DNA of 64,000 bases from a bacterium. GTDB taxonomy: Bacteria; Desulfobacterota; Binatia; HRBIN30; CADEER01. Both the position numbers and the translations under genes were made by a program. Under the pieces are notes generated by a model that saw nothing but the letters and a program-made list of their open reading frames with translations, did no database searches and had not been told where the DNA came from. Shown one piece after another: positions 47,496-56,851 of this stretch. The stretch lies in the NCBI GenBank assembly GCA_019637795.1, contig JAHBUY010000007.1:338286-402285 (forward strand). Reading direction: 5' to 3'. Position 1 is the stretch's first letter. Each line of letters begins with the position of its first letter.

Positions 47496-49778
47496 ATGAG
47501 CCTGTATGATGAAGTCACGGCGCACCCGCGCGGCGCCCAATTTTTCCGGGCGGACCTCCACATCCATTCCTACGGCGGGTCGCACGACGTGAAGGATTCC
47601 ACGATGACACCCGAGGCCATCGTGGCAACGGCGATTGCTGAAGGTTTGGGCGCGATCGCTGTGACCGATCACAACGAGATCAACAACGTCGCCCCCGCGT
47701 TGGCCGCCGCGAAGAACAAGCTCTTTGTCGTGCCAGGCGTCGAACTGTCCACACCGGAAGGGCACCTCCTATGCTATCTCCCATCCCTTCCCGCACTAGA
47801 ACAATTTCACGGACGATTGAGCATCGTCGATCGGGATACACCGACGTCGCGATGTCAGACCGGGGTTCTCGAGTGCCTGCGACTTTTGCACGAGATTGGA
47901 GGCTTCGGTGTCCTGGCACATGTAGATGGTGACGGCGGCTACGAGAAACACGTTCCTGGGTACGGTCCTCACAAAGTCGATGTGCTCTGCCATGCTGGCC
48001 TGCTCGGCTTGGAGCTGAAACACGAATCTTCCCCGATTCTTTACACCAATGAGGATTCTGACCCGCAGCGAGCGGCAATTGCCGCCGAGAGAATCGCTCG
48101 ACTAAAGCTCGGGAGCCGCCAGTTTCTAGCGCGAGTGTCCAATTCGGACTCGCACGCGCTTACCGCACTCGGAAAAAACGCGAGCGGCGATCGCCGCGTC
48201 ACCCGCATCAAGATGGACACGCCTACCTTCGCCGCTCTCAAGGTAGCGTTCGAGGACAGCGATGCGCGCGTCAGGCTCGAGGCACAGTTGCCGCCTTCGA
48301 TCGCCCACGTGGTAGGTGTTCACATCGAGGGAGGATTCCTCGACGGTCAGATGATCCACTTCAGCCCGAATCTGAACTGCATCGTGGGGGGTCGGGGAAC
48401 CGGCAAATCGACGACTTTCGAGGCCGTTCGCTGCCTCTGTGGCGAGCAGAGCGACAGCGACCTTGTGGATTCGGAGATATGGCCAACAAAGATGCATCTG
48501 ATTTGGCAGGATGAAGCCGGCGTGCGGCATCTCCTGTGTCGCGAACTGAATGGTATCGTTGAAAATACCAATGATCCCGTGTCAGGCCCGTCCGCCTTTC
48601 GTATCGATTGCTTTGGCCAAGGAGAGACGGCCAAGATTAGCGCTCAGGCCCACTCCAATCCGATGGCACTGCTTGGATACCTCGACCGGTTTGTAGACGT
48701 CCGGCAGGCGCGTGACGATGAAGAGCAAGCACGAAGCGATCTTCTGAGCTTGCAAACCGAAATCGAAAAGGCCGAAGCCAATGTAGAGCTGATCCCACAA
48801 CACGAACGGGCTCTCGCGATTGTCCAACAGCAGTTGCAAGCCCTTAAAACGGCAGGCGCTGAGGATCTCATCGAACTCCAGCGTAAACTCGCCGAGGAAG
48901 CAACACTACGTGAAGCTGTCGCGCAAAAGCTTAGTGCAGTAAAGGACATCATCGCCGGCGGTTCGCCAAAAGCAACGTTGGCAGAGCTGCGTACTCTCGC
49001 GGACCCACAACACCTAACCGTTGGTCCCACGGAGTTTCGACTAATTCTCGAGCAGGTCGGGGCCTTCGAGCAGCATTCGGCGACCGTAGATCAGACCCTG
49101 CAGGCCGCACTGAGCGGCCTGATCGCATCGACGCGCTCTGAGCTCACGAAATGGAAGGGCAAGGAGAGCGCAATTCAGGCTTCGATAGACGCGAAGCGCA
49201 AAGAGCTGGAGGCGCAAGGGCATCGCTTGGACATGGCATACATCCAGAAGCTCGCTAAGGACGAAGCGACGCATCGGCAGAGTGTGGCGGACTTAAAGAC
49301 GTGGAAGCCTCATCTCAACCAACTGCGGATCAGGCGGGCCGCTGCGCTGAAAGCGCGCTGGAGCGCGCGATCTGCGATCTACACCGCGCGCGAAGGGTTT
49401 GCGAGGCGTGCCAATAGGGTGTTGCACGAATCTCTTTCAGATTTAACCGTCACTTTGAAGTTTGTCGAGAACGGGTGCTCACCAGAGGCCGAGCGGCTGA
49501 TTGTCGACACGATGGGCTGGCGAACTCTACAGGTGCCAGGTGCGCGCGTACTAATTCAGAATCTTACGGTACCTAAACTGCTCGACGCAGTCAGTGCGAG
49601 GGATACAAAAGCCATTACCTCGCTGACAGTCGATGGTGCGCAGGTCTTTGATTTGAGGGCAGCGACGGTTCTCCTGGAGCGCCTTGCGCAGCCGCACGTT
49701 AGGTACCAGCTCGAACGTTGCGAATTGCATGAGCTGCCGCGCCTATTGAGTCTCGCAGAATATAGTGACGGGATCTAG
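47496..49778 (+). pseudogene. trlF: TrlF-type PHP-domain ATPase, N-terminal fragment (split by IS630)
   Basis: The first 756 codons of a 907-residue protein. The PHP phosphoesterase domain is N-terminal: FRADLHIHSYGGSHD (H22/H24 metal ligands), AVTDHNEINN, and VLAHVDGDGGYEKH. An SMC/ABC-type ATPase starts at about 285 with PNLNCIVGGRGTGKSTTFEA (Walker A 298-306) and runs into long coiled coils. The true frame is cut at TATA 49761-49764 by an insertion and ends four codons later at a stop in the IS. TrlF-type PHP-ATPases are associated with mobile elements and probably act in defence. The start at 47496 (MSLYDEVTAHPRGA) is chosen over upstream in-frame codons. Confidence 0.88.
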
Positions 49779-50820
49779 AACAGCTCCGCTTGCTGCCAGA
49801 AGGCGGTCACCAGCGTGGGGCGGCGCTGCATTCGGCGCAAGGCGCGGCGCGCCACGGTGGTGAGCTGCGAGAAGTCCTTCGGACAGAAGTTGGGCAGCTC
49901 ATGCTTCTTCCAGTACCCCCAGATGTATTCCACGGGGTTCAGCTCCGGCGCGTAGGCGGGCAGGTACTCCAGGTGAATCGCGCCGCGCTGGCGAGCGATG
50001 AAGTCCTTCACCAGTCGACTGCGGTGCTGCCGCAGCCCATCCCAGATGATGAGCAGCTTGCCGGGGAGGGCCCGTTGGAGACGGCCCAAGAAGTCGACGA
50101 TCTCCGGACTCTTGATCGTGCCGGGGTACAGCCGGAAGTAGAACTGCCACCACGTTACGCCCGCGATCGCCGAGAGCGTCTTCCAGTGGAAGTGATACTG
50201 GAGGACCGGGGTCTGCCCCCGCGGCGCCCATGTCCGACAGCGGTGCGGGCGCTCACTGAGTCCGCTTTCATCGATGAAGACGATGGTGCGCCGCTCGCGG
50301 CGGGCTTTTTTTTAAGGGCGGGCCAGTGCTCGCGTTTCCACCAGCGGATACGGGCTTCGTCGCGCTCCAGGGCGCGCCCGGTCGGCCGCTGGCAGCTCCA
50401 CCCGAGCTGCCGGAGCAAGCGCCAGACGTGGCCGGGATGGAAGCGCTCCGCGAACTCCTGCTCGATCAGCTCCGCGACGCGCCCGGTGGTCCACAACCCG
50501 GTGGGGTATCCGAGCGCTTCCGGGCCGCGCTGCAGGGCGCGTTCGAGCTGGCGGCGTTGCGAGGCGGTCAGGCGCGGTGGGCGCCCCGCGCGCCCCGCCT
50601 TCTTCAGCCCGGCCCGCCCGTGGGTCGCCAACTGCTGCACCCAGCGACTCACCGACTGGCGATGGACGCCCACCCGCCGCGCCACCTCGGCCGGTTTCAC
50701 CCCGGCCTTCAGTAACCGCGCGGCCTCCAGTCGCCGCCGTTCCAACTCATCAAAATCCCGCTTCACCCCCGCCGGATTTCCCATGGATCGTCGTGTATCA
50801 CATCCGCCGCTCAATGTCAC
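49765..50820 (-). mobile_element. IS630-family insertion inside the TrlF gene
   Basis: A 1056-bp element bounded by GTGAC...GTCAC with TATA on both sides (49761-49764 and 50821-50824). It can also be read as a TA duplication with TA-containing ends, since IS630 elements target TA. Removing the element and one TATA copy makes one uninterrupted 908-codon frame (with stop) from 47496 to 51279. It carries one transposase in two frames. Confidence 0.88.
49775..50784 (-). CDS. IS630-family DDE transposase, two frames joined by a -1 frameshift
   Basis: Frame A (50784-50155) starts MGNPAGVKRDFDELERRRLE with a helix-turn-helix (KPAEVARRVGVHRQSVSRWV). At an A8 run (50306-50313, minus strand, after CTT) a -1 slip enters frame B, which continues with KKARRERRTIVFIDESGLSE (first Asp), LLIIWDGLRQHRSRLVKDFI (second Asp) and APELNPVEYIWGYWKKHE (Glu) and ends at 49775. 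The slippery A-run is the usual programmed frameshift signal in this class. Without it, frame A alone lacks the catalytic Glu. The start at 50782-50784 lies inside the element. Confidence 0.85.
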
Positions 50821-50824
50821 TATA

Positions 50825-51279
50825 TTTTACGATACTCAATAATAGTGCAGAAGCAAGTGACCATGCCGGGCGGATCGGCCAAACCGATGGCGAGGGAGTT
50901 TGCGGCTCTCTCGATGGGGCAGAAACAGTCCGTGTTGCTGGCACTCACGCTGTCCGCGAGCGCAACCCACCCACTGATTGTTGACCAACCGGAAGACAAT
51001 CTCGATGGCGAGTTCATTTATCGCAGCCTGGTCCCTGTGTTGCGCAGAGCCAAGGAGCAACGCCAAATTATTATCGTTACGCACAATGCCAACATCGCGG
51101 TCTTAGGGGACGCAGAGCAGATTGTTGTGCTCCGCAGCACCAACGAAAGAGGGTCGATTGCGACCCGCGGGTCGATTGATCACCGGAAGACACGCGATGA
51201 GGCGTGTAAGGTATTAGAAGGAGCCCAAGAAGCCTTTGTGCGCCGCGCCCGCACGTACGGGCTGCGAATCGAAGCGTAA
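50825..51279 (+). pseudogene. trlF: TrlF-type ATPase, C-terminal fragment
   Basis: The remaining 152 codons of the split gene after the insertion: ILRYSIIVQKQVTMPGGSAK, then the ABC signature region FAALSMGQKQSVLLALTLSA, the Walker B block PLIVDQPEDNLDGEFIYRSL, and the H-loop QIIIVTHNANIAVLGDAEQI. It is in the same frame as the N-terminal part once the IS is removed. It could still be made from internal GTG or ATG codons (50845, 50863) but would lack Walker A and PHP. Confidence 0.88.
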
Positions 51280-51400
51280 CTGCCGCCAAATGCAAGCGCC
51301 TCCCGCGAGAGTGAACACTGCCACGAGAATGAACAATACCACAGGCGGCAAAGTTGTCGCTGCTACCTCGACAACCCAGTGAACACCGGAGTGCATCTTG

Positions 51401-52141
51401 ATGGACTACTTCACCGTAGAGGAGCTGCATCGGATTGCCGTCGAGCTTCTTCGAAACGGAGAGGAACTTCAGAACATCCTCGACCGCAAGGACTCACCTG
51501 GATTACTCGAGCGAATTCCAAGCCTACTTTCTGCGCTGTGCGAGACCGTTAGCCGTCTTCACGAACTTCTTGGGGACCCAAATTCCCCGCTCGCCGACGT
51601 AGTAAGGCGCGCTGCAGGGATCCAATACTCTGCCGTAGGTCACCTTGAGCGGTTTCTGACTGAGCATAGCAACACCCTTAAATCTCTCGGCATTAGTCCG
51701 GTATTCGTAGACCGCGTACGCGATGTTCTTAGGGAGCAAGTCGATGCGCGTGGCGAGCACGACCTAGAGAACCCCGAGATCCTCGACCCAGAGGTCGTGG
51801 AGATCGTCCGTGACTTCAGCACACTCGTCTGCGAGGTGTCCCGGATCCCAGAAGTCACCCGTGAAATGCTTGAAGGTGTTGCGGAAGGGGTCATTGGCAC
51901 TGCTTTGGTTGTCGTCGATATCACGTCAGCGGCAACGGTCGCACCTCATGACTTCACGGGCTGGACCCTGGTTAAAGTTATCAAATCCGTTTGGTCCGGG
52001 ACGACAAAGATCCGAAGGGCCATCGGTCGTCTAAAGGAAGCGATAGCCTTCTTCAGGGGGCACAAAGAGACGGAGCGACGACAGGCCGAACTGAAGAAGC
52101 GACCGCCGGCGAAATCGCCCCTTGATAAGAAGTCACGCTGA
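51401..52141 (+). CDS. hypothetical protein downstream of the TrlF-type gene
   Basis: A 246-residue protein with no family that I recognise. Residues 1-150 are amphipathic helices (VEELHRIAVELLRNGEELQN, LLSALCETVSRLHELLGDPN, PEVVEIVRDFSTLVCEVSRI). A glycine/valine-rich, weakly hydrophobic segment follows (EGVAEGVIGTALVVVDITSA), and the C-terminus is strongly basic (KKRPPAKSPLDKKSR). It follows the TrlF gene by 121 bp on the same strand and has lower GC than the flanks. GGAG occurs 7 bases before the ATG. It may be a partner of the ATPase or separate cargo. Confidence 0.6.
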   Translation: MDYFTVEELHRIAVELLRNGEELQNILDRKDSPGLLERIPSLLSALCETVSRLHELLGDPNSPLADVVRRAAGIQYSAVGHLERFLTEHSNTLKSLGISPVFVDRVRDVLREQVDARGEHDLENPEILDPEVVEIVRDFSTLVCEVSRIPEVTREMLEGVAEGVIGTALVVVDITSAATVAPHDFTGWTLVKVIKSVWSGTTKIRRAIGRLKEAIAFFRGHKETERRQAELKKRPPAKSPLDKKSR

Positions 52142-52375
52142 CACGTCGGACTCTTCAGGGCGCTGGATGCGGGTTCTAACCGCACAGTCCCCGGTGAGCT
52201 TGGGCCGAAGTGCCTAAGGGCGGGTTGCCCGAAGATAATCAAGCTCATGTTTAGATTTGCTATGTAACATAACGTCCTTTATGTTGCACTGTATGCGCCC
52301 GCTGGTAGGTGCCCCATATCGACCGCGTTAACCATTTCGAAATCCCAGCCCCTGCTTCCGGGCGAGTTCCCCGGC

Positions 52376-53299
52376 GTGCCCAGGATCATCGCCGCGGCCG
52401 GCGATCGGGCGCGGCGTCGCTTCCTCGAATTCTTCACGGCGACGATCCGGAACAAGAACACTCGGGCAGCCTACGCGCGGGCCACCCGGGATTTCTTCGT
52501 CTGGTGTGACGTGCGAGGCCTTCACGGGCTCGCGGAAATCGAACCCGTCGTCGTCGCCACCTACATAGAGGAGTTGACCGGCCGCCGATCGGCTCCCACC
52601 GTCAAGCAGCACCTGGCGGCACTCCGGATGCTGTTCGACTGGCTTTTGACCGGCCAGGTGGTCCTGCACAACCCGGCCAGCGCCGTCCGCGGACCTCGGC
52701 ACATCGTGCGCCGCGGCAAGACGCCAGTCCTGTCCGTCGAGGAGACGCGTCAGCTGCTGAACGGCATCGATATCGGCAACGTCGTCGGCCTGCGTGACCG
52801 CGCGGTCATTGCCGTCATGGTCTACAGCTTCGCTCGCGTCGGCGCCGTTGCCGGGATGAAGGTCGCGGACTACTACACCCAGGGGCGACGTGCCTGGCTG
52901 CGGCTGCACGAGAAAGGCGGCAAGCGGCACGATGTGCCGGCGCACCATAAGGCCGAGGAGTACCTGGACGCCTACATTGCTTCCGCCGGCATCGCCGAAG
53001 AGAAGAATTCTCCCCTTTTCCGTACCACCCGTGGTAAGACGCGGTTCCTGACCGAGACGCGCATGAACCGCACCGACGTTTTCCGGATGATTCAACGCCG
53101 CGCCGGCGACGTCGGCCTTTCAACGGCGGTGTGCTGTCACAGTTTCCGGGCGACCGGCATCACGGCCTATCTCGAAAACGGCGGTACGCTCGAGCACGCG
53201 CAGCAGATCGCGGCGCACGAGTCGCCGCGGACGACGAAGCTTTACGACCGCACCGACGATCAGATCACACTAGATGAAGTCGAGAGGATTTCGATCTGA
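52376..53299 (+). CDS. tyrosine recombinase / integrase (XerCD-like)
   Basis: A 307-residue recombinase. SAM-like N-terminal domain (RRFLEFFTATIRNKNTRAAY), then the catalytic residues Arg154 (SFARVGAVAGMKV), His255 and Arg258 (CCHSFRATGITAYLENGG), His281 (AAHESPRTTKLYDRT) and Tyr290. The GTG at 52376 is used. Just upstream, another frame encodes HIDRVNHFEIPAPASG, which resembles the N-terminal lead of related integrases, so a frameshift may have removed the first residues. It is the probable integrase of the element with ParA and the relaxase. Confidence 0.88.
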   Translation: MPRIIAAAGDRARRRFLEFFTATIRNKNTRAAYARATRDFFVWCDVRGLHGLAEIEPVVVATYIEELTGRRSAPTVKQHLAALRMLFDWLLTGQVVLHNPASAVRGPRHIVRRGKTPVLSVEETRQLLNGIDIGNVVGLRDRAVIAVMVYSFARVGAVAGMKVADYYTQGRRAWLRLHEKGGKRHDVPAHHKAEEYLDAYIASAGIAEEKNSPLFRTTRGKTRFLTETRMNRTDVFRMIQRRAGDVGLSTAVCCHSFRATGITAYLENGGTLEHAQQIAAHESPRTTKLYDRTDDQITLDEVERISI

Positions 53300-53313
53300 C
53301 GTGTTGGCTGTGT

Positions 53314-53401
53314 CCCGGAACGTCACCGGCAACCTCTTATCGGACGCTTCCTGCCCCAGTGCTGGCGCAAGTTCGCGAGTTGCCGGCGGTAACGTTCCGG
53401 G
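53314..53401. repeat. long imperfect inverted repeat downstream of the integrase
   Basis: CCCGGAACGTCACCGGCAAC (53314-53333) is mirrored by 53379-53401 with one mismatch and a three-base insertion, separated by 45 bases. It lies in the 263-bp gap between the integrase stop and the stop of a convergent secreted-protein gene. It may be a terminator or a structured recombination site. Confidence 0.45.
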
Positions 53402-53562
53402 AAGATCTGGCGGTGGCTCGTTACGCTCGAGGTCTACCCGCCGCGCGCCGGAGCGGTGGTGTTTGGAACTTTGCTCCTCCAATGCCTGTCCGGGTCTCAG
53501 CGTGCAAGCCTCAATGGCCTCTCATTTTTCGTCGAGATCACCCACGCCCCCTCCTTTGCTGA

Positions 53563-55239
53563 CTACGAACAGCCACATTGATACCGCGGTGGCGTGCAGG
53601 ATGAGCAGAGTACTCCATTGCAAGTTTGTCCGGCCGGGCAATCGCCCAGCTCACAGCCGGAGATAGCGCAGTCTTCAGGCCCCGCGTACGCGCTGCAGAA
53701 GAACGGGTATCCGCAAGGGATTGACACGGTGCAGCCGCCCCCCGTGCCGTCGCAGGGTATTAAAGGTCGCGATGACGTGCCGGCGTAAAATAGTAACCTG
53801 CACATTACCGCAGCTCTGCCGTTGGGAAGGGTGAAGGGTGCACTGCAGCGGGGGCGGATGGAACGGGAGAGAGTGCCATCAGTCCCAAACGGGTACCCAC
53901 TTGGTGGCACACTGCCAGTACTATCAAGCCCCAAGTCAGATCGAAACATCACACGACCATCTAAATTGAAACCCGTTACAAGACATCCTGCGGCATCAGC
54001 AAAAGGATCGCCGGTCGATATACATGTGTACGTCCCGAAATTAACAAACTCCGGTGGCACTTCGTCCAACACATTCCACGGGGGAATCCCAAAGACGGCT
54101 TCAACCTGACAGTCAGCGGGAGTGCCGCATGTTTCGGTTACGGTCGGCGCCGCAGTTGGGGTCGGCGTCGGGGTCAAGGTCGCCGTCGGGCGATCCGTTG
54201 CGGTCACCGAGGGCGTCCCTTTCGGCGTCGCCGTGGTGCCAGTATCTGTTGGCGTTGGTATCTTTTGTGTTTCGGTGGGAGTGGGTGTAGACGAAGCGCC
54301 CCAATGGGCGAGAGCAAACTGATAAGCAGCGTCGCCTCCGAGAAAGATTCCGACACCGCAGACGGTTTCGACGAACACCTCACAAGCAGCTATAAGGGGC
54401 GGTGCCTCTGCCGCCAGCAGGCAGGCACCAGCTAGCGCGGCACATCCCGGTTCGGCTGCAAGCGTCACTCTCACTGCGAATACAAGAGAGGCGATGTCGC
54501 AGAAGATGCCACCATCGCTGGAATCTGTCTGTCGCAGGTTGGCTTCCAGCAGGTTGACTGGAGTAAACTCGCGAAGCTTCTGAGATCTGGCATCGGCGGC
54601 GGTGACGTTCGATATCCATGATGGCGTGGATGCCAGTGCCATTAGAGCGAGAATGGACTGCTCCGAGGCGGCCCACTTGTCTGGACTAGAACCTGAGTCA
54701 ATATCGCGCCTAAGCGCTGCGGCTATGGAATCGACAGACTGCGATAACGACCGTACGCCAAGTTGAGAGTTCCCGATCTGAACGAAAGCAGATCCGTCAC
54801 TAGTCGCAACGATAGTGGCTCGGCCATTGTTGCCGAATGCTGCATCAAGCAGGCCCGTTACTATACCGTCGGCTGACACGTTTAGAGTCCCGTTGAGCGT
54901 GACCGGAGCTGGCAAGGAAGCGTCAGTTATGGTCTCGTTGTTAAACTCCATCGGGATAAACCCCGACGGCGGACACCCGATCAAAGCGGCGCCGACGGCG
55001 GCGACCAGTTCGTTGATGCTGATGGCGCTGTCATGATTCCCGTCTCCGGCCGTGCACGTTGAGATGCCGGTGTTGCCGAGGGCGATATTCACCATCGCAA
55101 TCAGCTCGTTCACCGTGACCGTATTCCCGCCGTTGCAGTCGCCGGGACAGGCAGACTGAGCGTGACTCGGCAGGATGCGGAGAAGAAGCAAGGCAAGAGG
55201 CGTGAGCACGAGCGCGAGGCAACGGCACGACCGGATCAT
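53563..55239 (-). CDS. secreted protein: dockerin-like head, Thr/Pro linker, Cys-rich tail
   Basis: A 558-residue exported protein. Signal peptide (LVLTPLALLLLRILPSHAQS), then two calcium-loop repeats (CPGDCNGGNTVTVNELIAMV and DGNHDSAISINELVAAVGAA), here at the N-terminus. The central domain (about 95-310) has four Cys in a CDIASLVFAVRVTLAAEPGC-type segment. A TPTPT linker of about 50 residues precedes a Cys-rich tail of about 190 residues (CGTPADCQVEAVFGIPPWN, MFRSDLGLDSTGSVPPSGYP, ending CSSCTPPRYQCGCS) shared with the next gene. GC is clearly lower than in the chromosomal flanks. It converges on the integrase. The function is unknown. Confidence 0.75.
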   Translation of the reverse strand: MIRSCRCLALVLTPLALLLLRILPSHAQSACPGDCNGGNTVTVNELIAMVNIALGNTGISTCTAGDGNHDSAISINELVAAVGAALIGCPPSGFIPMEFNNETITDASLPAPVTLNGTLNVSADGIVTGLLDAAFGNNGRATIVATSDGSAFVQIGNSQLGVRSLSQSVDSIAAALRRDIDSGSSPDKWAASEQSILALMALASTPSWISNVTAADARSQKLREFTPVNLLEANLRQTDSSDGGIFCDIASLVFAVRVTLAAEPGCAALAGACLLAAEAPPLIAACEVFVETVCGVGIFLGGDAAYQFALAHWGASSTPTPTETQKIPTPTDTGTTATPKGTPSVTATDRPTATLTPTPTPTAAPTVTETCGTPADCQVEAVFGIPPWNVLDEVPPEFVNFGTYTCISTGDPFADAAGCLVTGFNLDGRVMFRSDLGLDSTGSVPPSGYPFGTDGTLSRSIRPRCSAPFTLPNGRAAVMCRLLFYAGTSSRPLIPCDGTGGGCTVSIPCGYPFFCSAYAGPEDCAISGCELGDCPAGQTCNGVLCSSCTPPRYQCGCS

Positions 55240-55315
55240 TTCGACCCTCCCCCCCAGAGGCCACTCGGTCCCAGAGCACGATCGCCAAGACCATAAATGC
55301 AGACTCGGGCCCTAT

Positions 55316-56842
55316 TCACTGACACGTGCAGCTAGCAGTACACGTCAGGCCACCGCCGCACGATTCCCGCGGCCCGCATTCAAACAAAGACCCGTAAGTC
55401 CGCCCTGCAGTTGAATATCCACACGGAATGGCTGCATTGCAGCCATTTGGTTCCTCGCAAGGCAACGAGGTCGGCTCCAAAGGCGAGTTCCAGAGCGAGC
55501 ATCGGATATACGTATCGTTAAAAGATGCGATATAATACGGCGCGCTACACCGAGCCAAATAGAATCCAACAATTGGCTTCACAGAGTAGCCGCTCGGCGG
55601 CACACTGCCGGTGCTGTCCAAGCCCAGGTCAGACCGGAAGAATAACCTGCCATCGTATCCAAATTCTTGCGTGACGCAGGCGGCGGCGTCTGCAAACGGA
55701 TCGGAGGTGGCCGGGCAGTTCGCGATGCCCCCATTCACAAGCGGCGGAGTCCCCTGAAGTTCGTCCCAGGGCGGCACTCCGAAAGCGGCTTGCACCTGAC
55801 AGTCCGCCGGGATGCCACAGGTCGGATTCGGCGTGCCCGTCGGCCGCGGGGTGTCCGGTGCCGGTGTGGGCGTTGTCGTCGGCGTCGGCCTAGGCGAACA
55901 TTCCTCATCCGGCAGGCCAAACAACCGGCACACACCAACAGGGTTGATATCGCTTATCCGCTGCACGAGATACTGCATGTATTCCGATGTAGCGGCCGTA
56001 GCGGCGGCGCGAGCCTCGTAGTGCCGCTCCTGGCCATGCCAGCAGGAGAATGGCGGCTCAACACACGAATCCGCGGCCGCCTGCTCGCAGGGCTGGTCCT
56101 TGTTGATGCCTTTGCAGCCCTTTGTGCAGGGGGAAGAACATGATGTGTCTGGTGGAACCCCCATTCCGTGCTGGCATTTTCCCTTGCGTGGAAGGGCTTG
56201 GGATTGGCTACATGCCGCGCATGGCCCTAAAGACATTGTCCAATCGTCTACAGAAAAGTAACCGGTCGTGAGTTTCTGCGGTCCATTTCGTCTATAGGCA
56301 GGCCCGACAGACAACAACATTCCGGCATCATTTGCGTCACAAAAGGCATCGCCGGGTAGTGGGTCGAGTAGAGTAGTTTTTCCAAACTGCCAGCCGTAAA
56401 CCATCGTGAGAGTACCGTACGGATACAGCGAAACAAAATTGCTATGGGAGTAAAAGTCTTGTATCGCGTGCAGTGCTTCACCGACTCGTTGAACTGGGTT
56501 CTGTGTGATCACGCATGATAAGTAACCGGAGTAGTCCGGTGTAGCAAAACACCGAACTGCCGTATTGGTCCAACCGATGATGTTTGTTGAACTAGCTCGA
56601 AGGGCTTCGTTGTCAAAATGATAGGACGAGGAGAAGGGGTGGCGTTTATCCACGGCAACTACCTCTCCAGCGAGTTCCGATTGTCGCTGTGTCGAAAAGC
56701 GAACGCGTCCATTCGGGCCGGAAGCGCTCATCGCGGAGAGCGTAAACAGAGTCACCTCTCTATGAATAGGAGGCATAAACCCCGGGCTGGGGGAGGAAAA
56801 GAATAGACTAGCGAGAACCGCCAATAGCCAATACTGCTTCAC
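55316..56842 (-). CDS. secreted Het-C-like domain protein with Cys-rich tail
   Basis: A 508-residue exported protein started by GTG (MKQYWLLAVLASLFFSSPSP). PPIHREVTLFTLSAM and GEALHAIQDFYSHSNFVSLY form the signature of Het-C / zinc-dependent phospholipase C-like domains (H-x-x-x-D-F-x-x-H-S-N). A middle Cys-rich part (CSSPCTKGCKGINKDQPC) and a TPTTTPTPAP linker lead to the same tail as the neighbour (CGIPADCQVQAAFGVPPWD, FRSDLGLDSTGSVPPSGY). It starts 9 bases after the stop of the gene upstream, which indicates an operon. A role in cell-cell antagonism or lipid attack is possible by analogy to Het-C but unproven. Confidence 0.75.
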   Translation of the reverse strand: MKQYWLLAVLASLFFSSPSPGFMPPIHREVTLFTLSAMSASGPNGRVRFSTQRQSELAGEVVAVDKRHPFSSSYHFDNEALRASSTNIIGWTNTAVRCFATPDYSGYLSCVITQNPVQRVGEALHAIQDFYSHSNFVSLYPYGTLTMVYGWQFGKTTLLDPLPGDAFCDANDAGMLLSVGPAYRRNGPQKLTTGYFSVDDWTMSLGPCAACSQSQALPRKGKCQHGMGVPPDTSCSSPCTKGCKGINKDQPCEQAAADSCVEPPFSCWHGQERHYEARAAATAATSEYMQYLVQRISDINPVGVCRLFGLPDEECSPRPTPTTTPTPAPDTPRPTGTPNPTCGIPADCQVQAAFGVPPWDELQGTPPLVNGGIANCPATSDPFADAAACVTQEFGYDGRLFFRSDLGLDSTGSVPPSGYSVKPIVGFYLARCSAPYYIASFNDTYIRCSLWNSPLEPTSLPCEEPNGCNAAIPCGYSTAGRTYGSLFECGPRESCGGGLTCTASCTCQ

Positions 56843-56851
56843 AGCCGTACT

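Noticed and set aside
51214..51396. Minus-strand 60-codon frame with a hydrophobic segment
   Set aside because: It overlaps 66 bases of the TrlF C-terminal coding sequence, has no ribosome site and no known relatives. The hydrophobic run may be chance.
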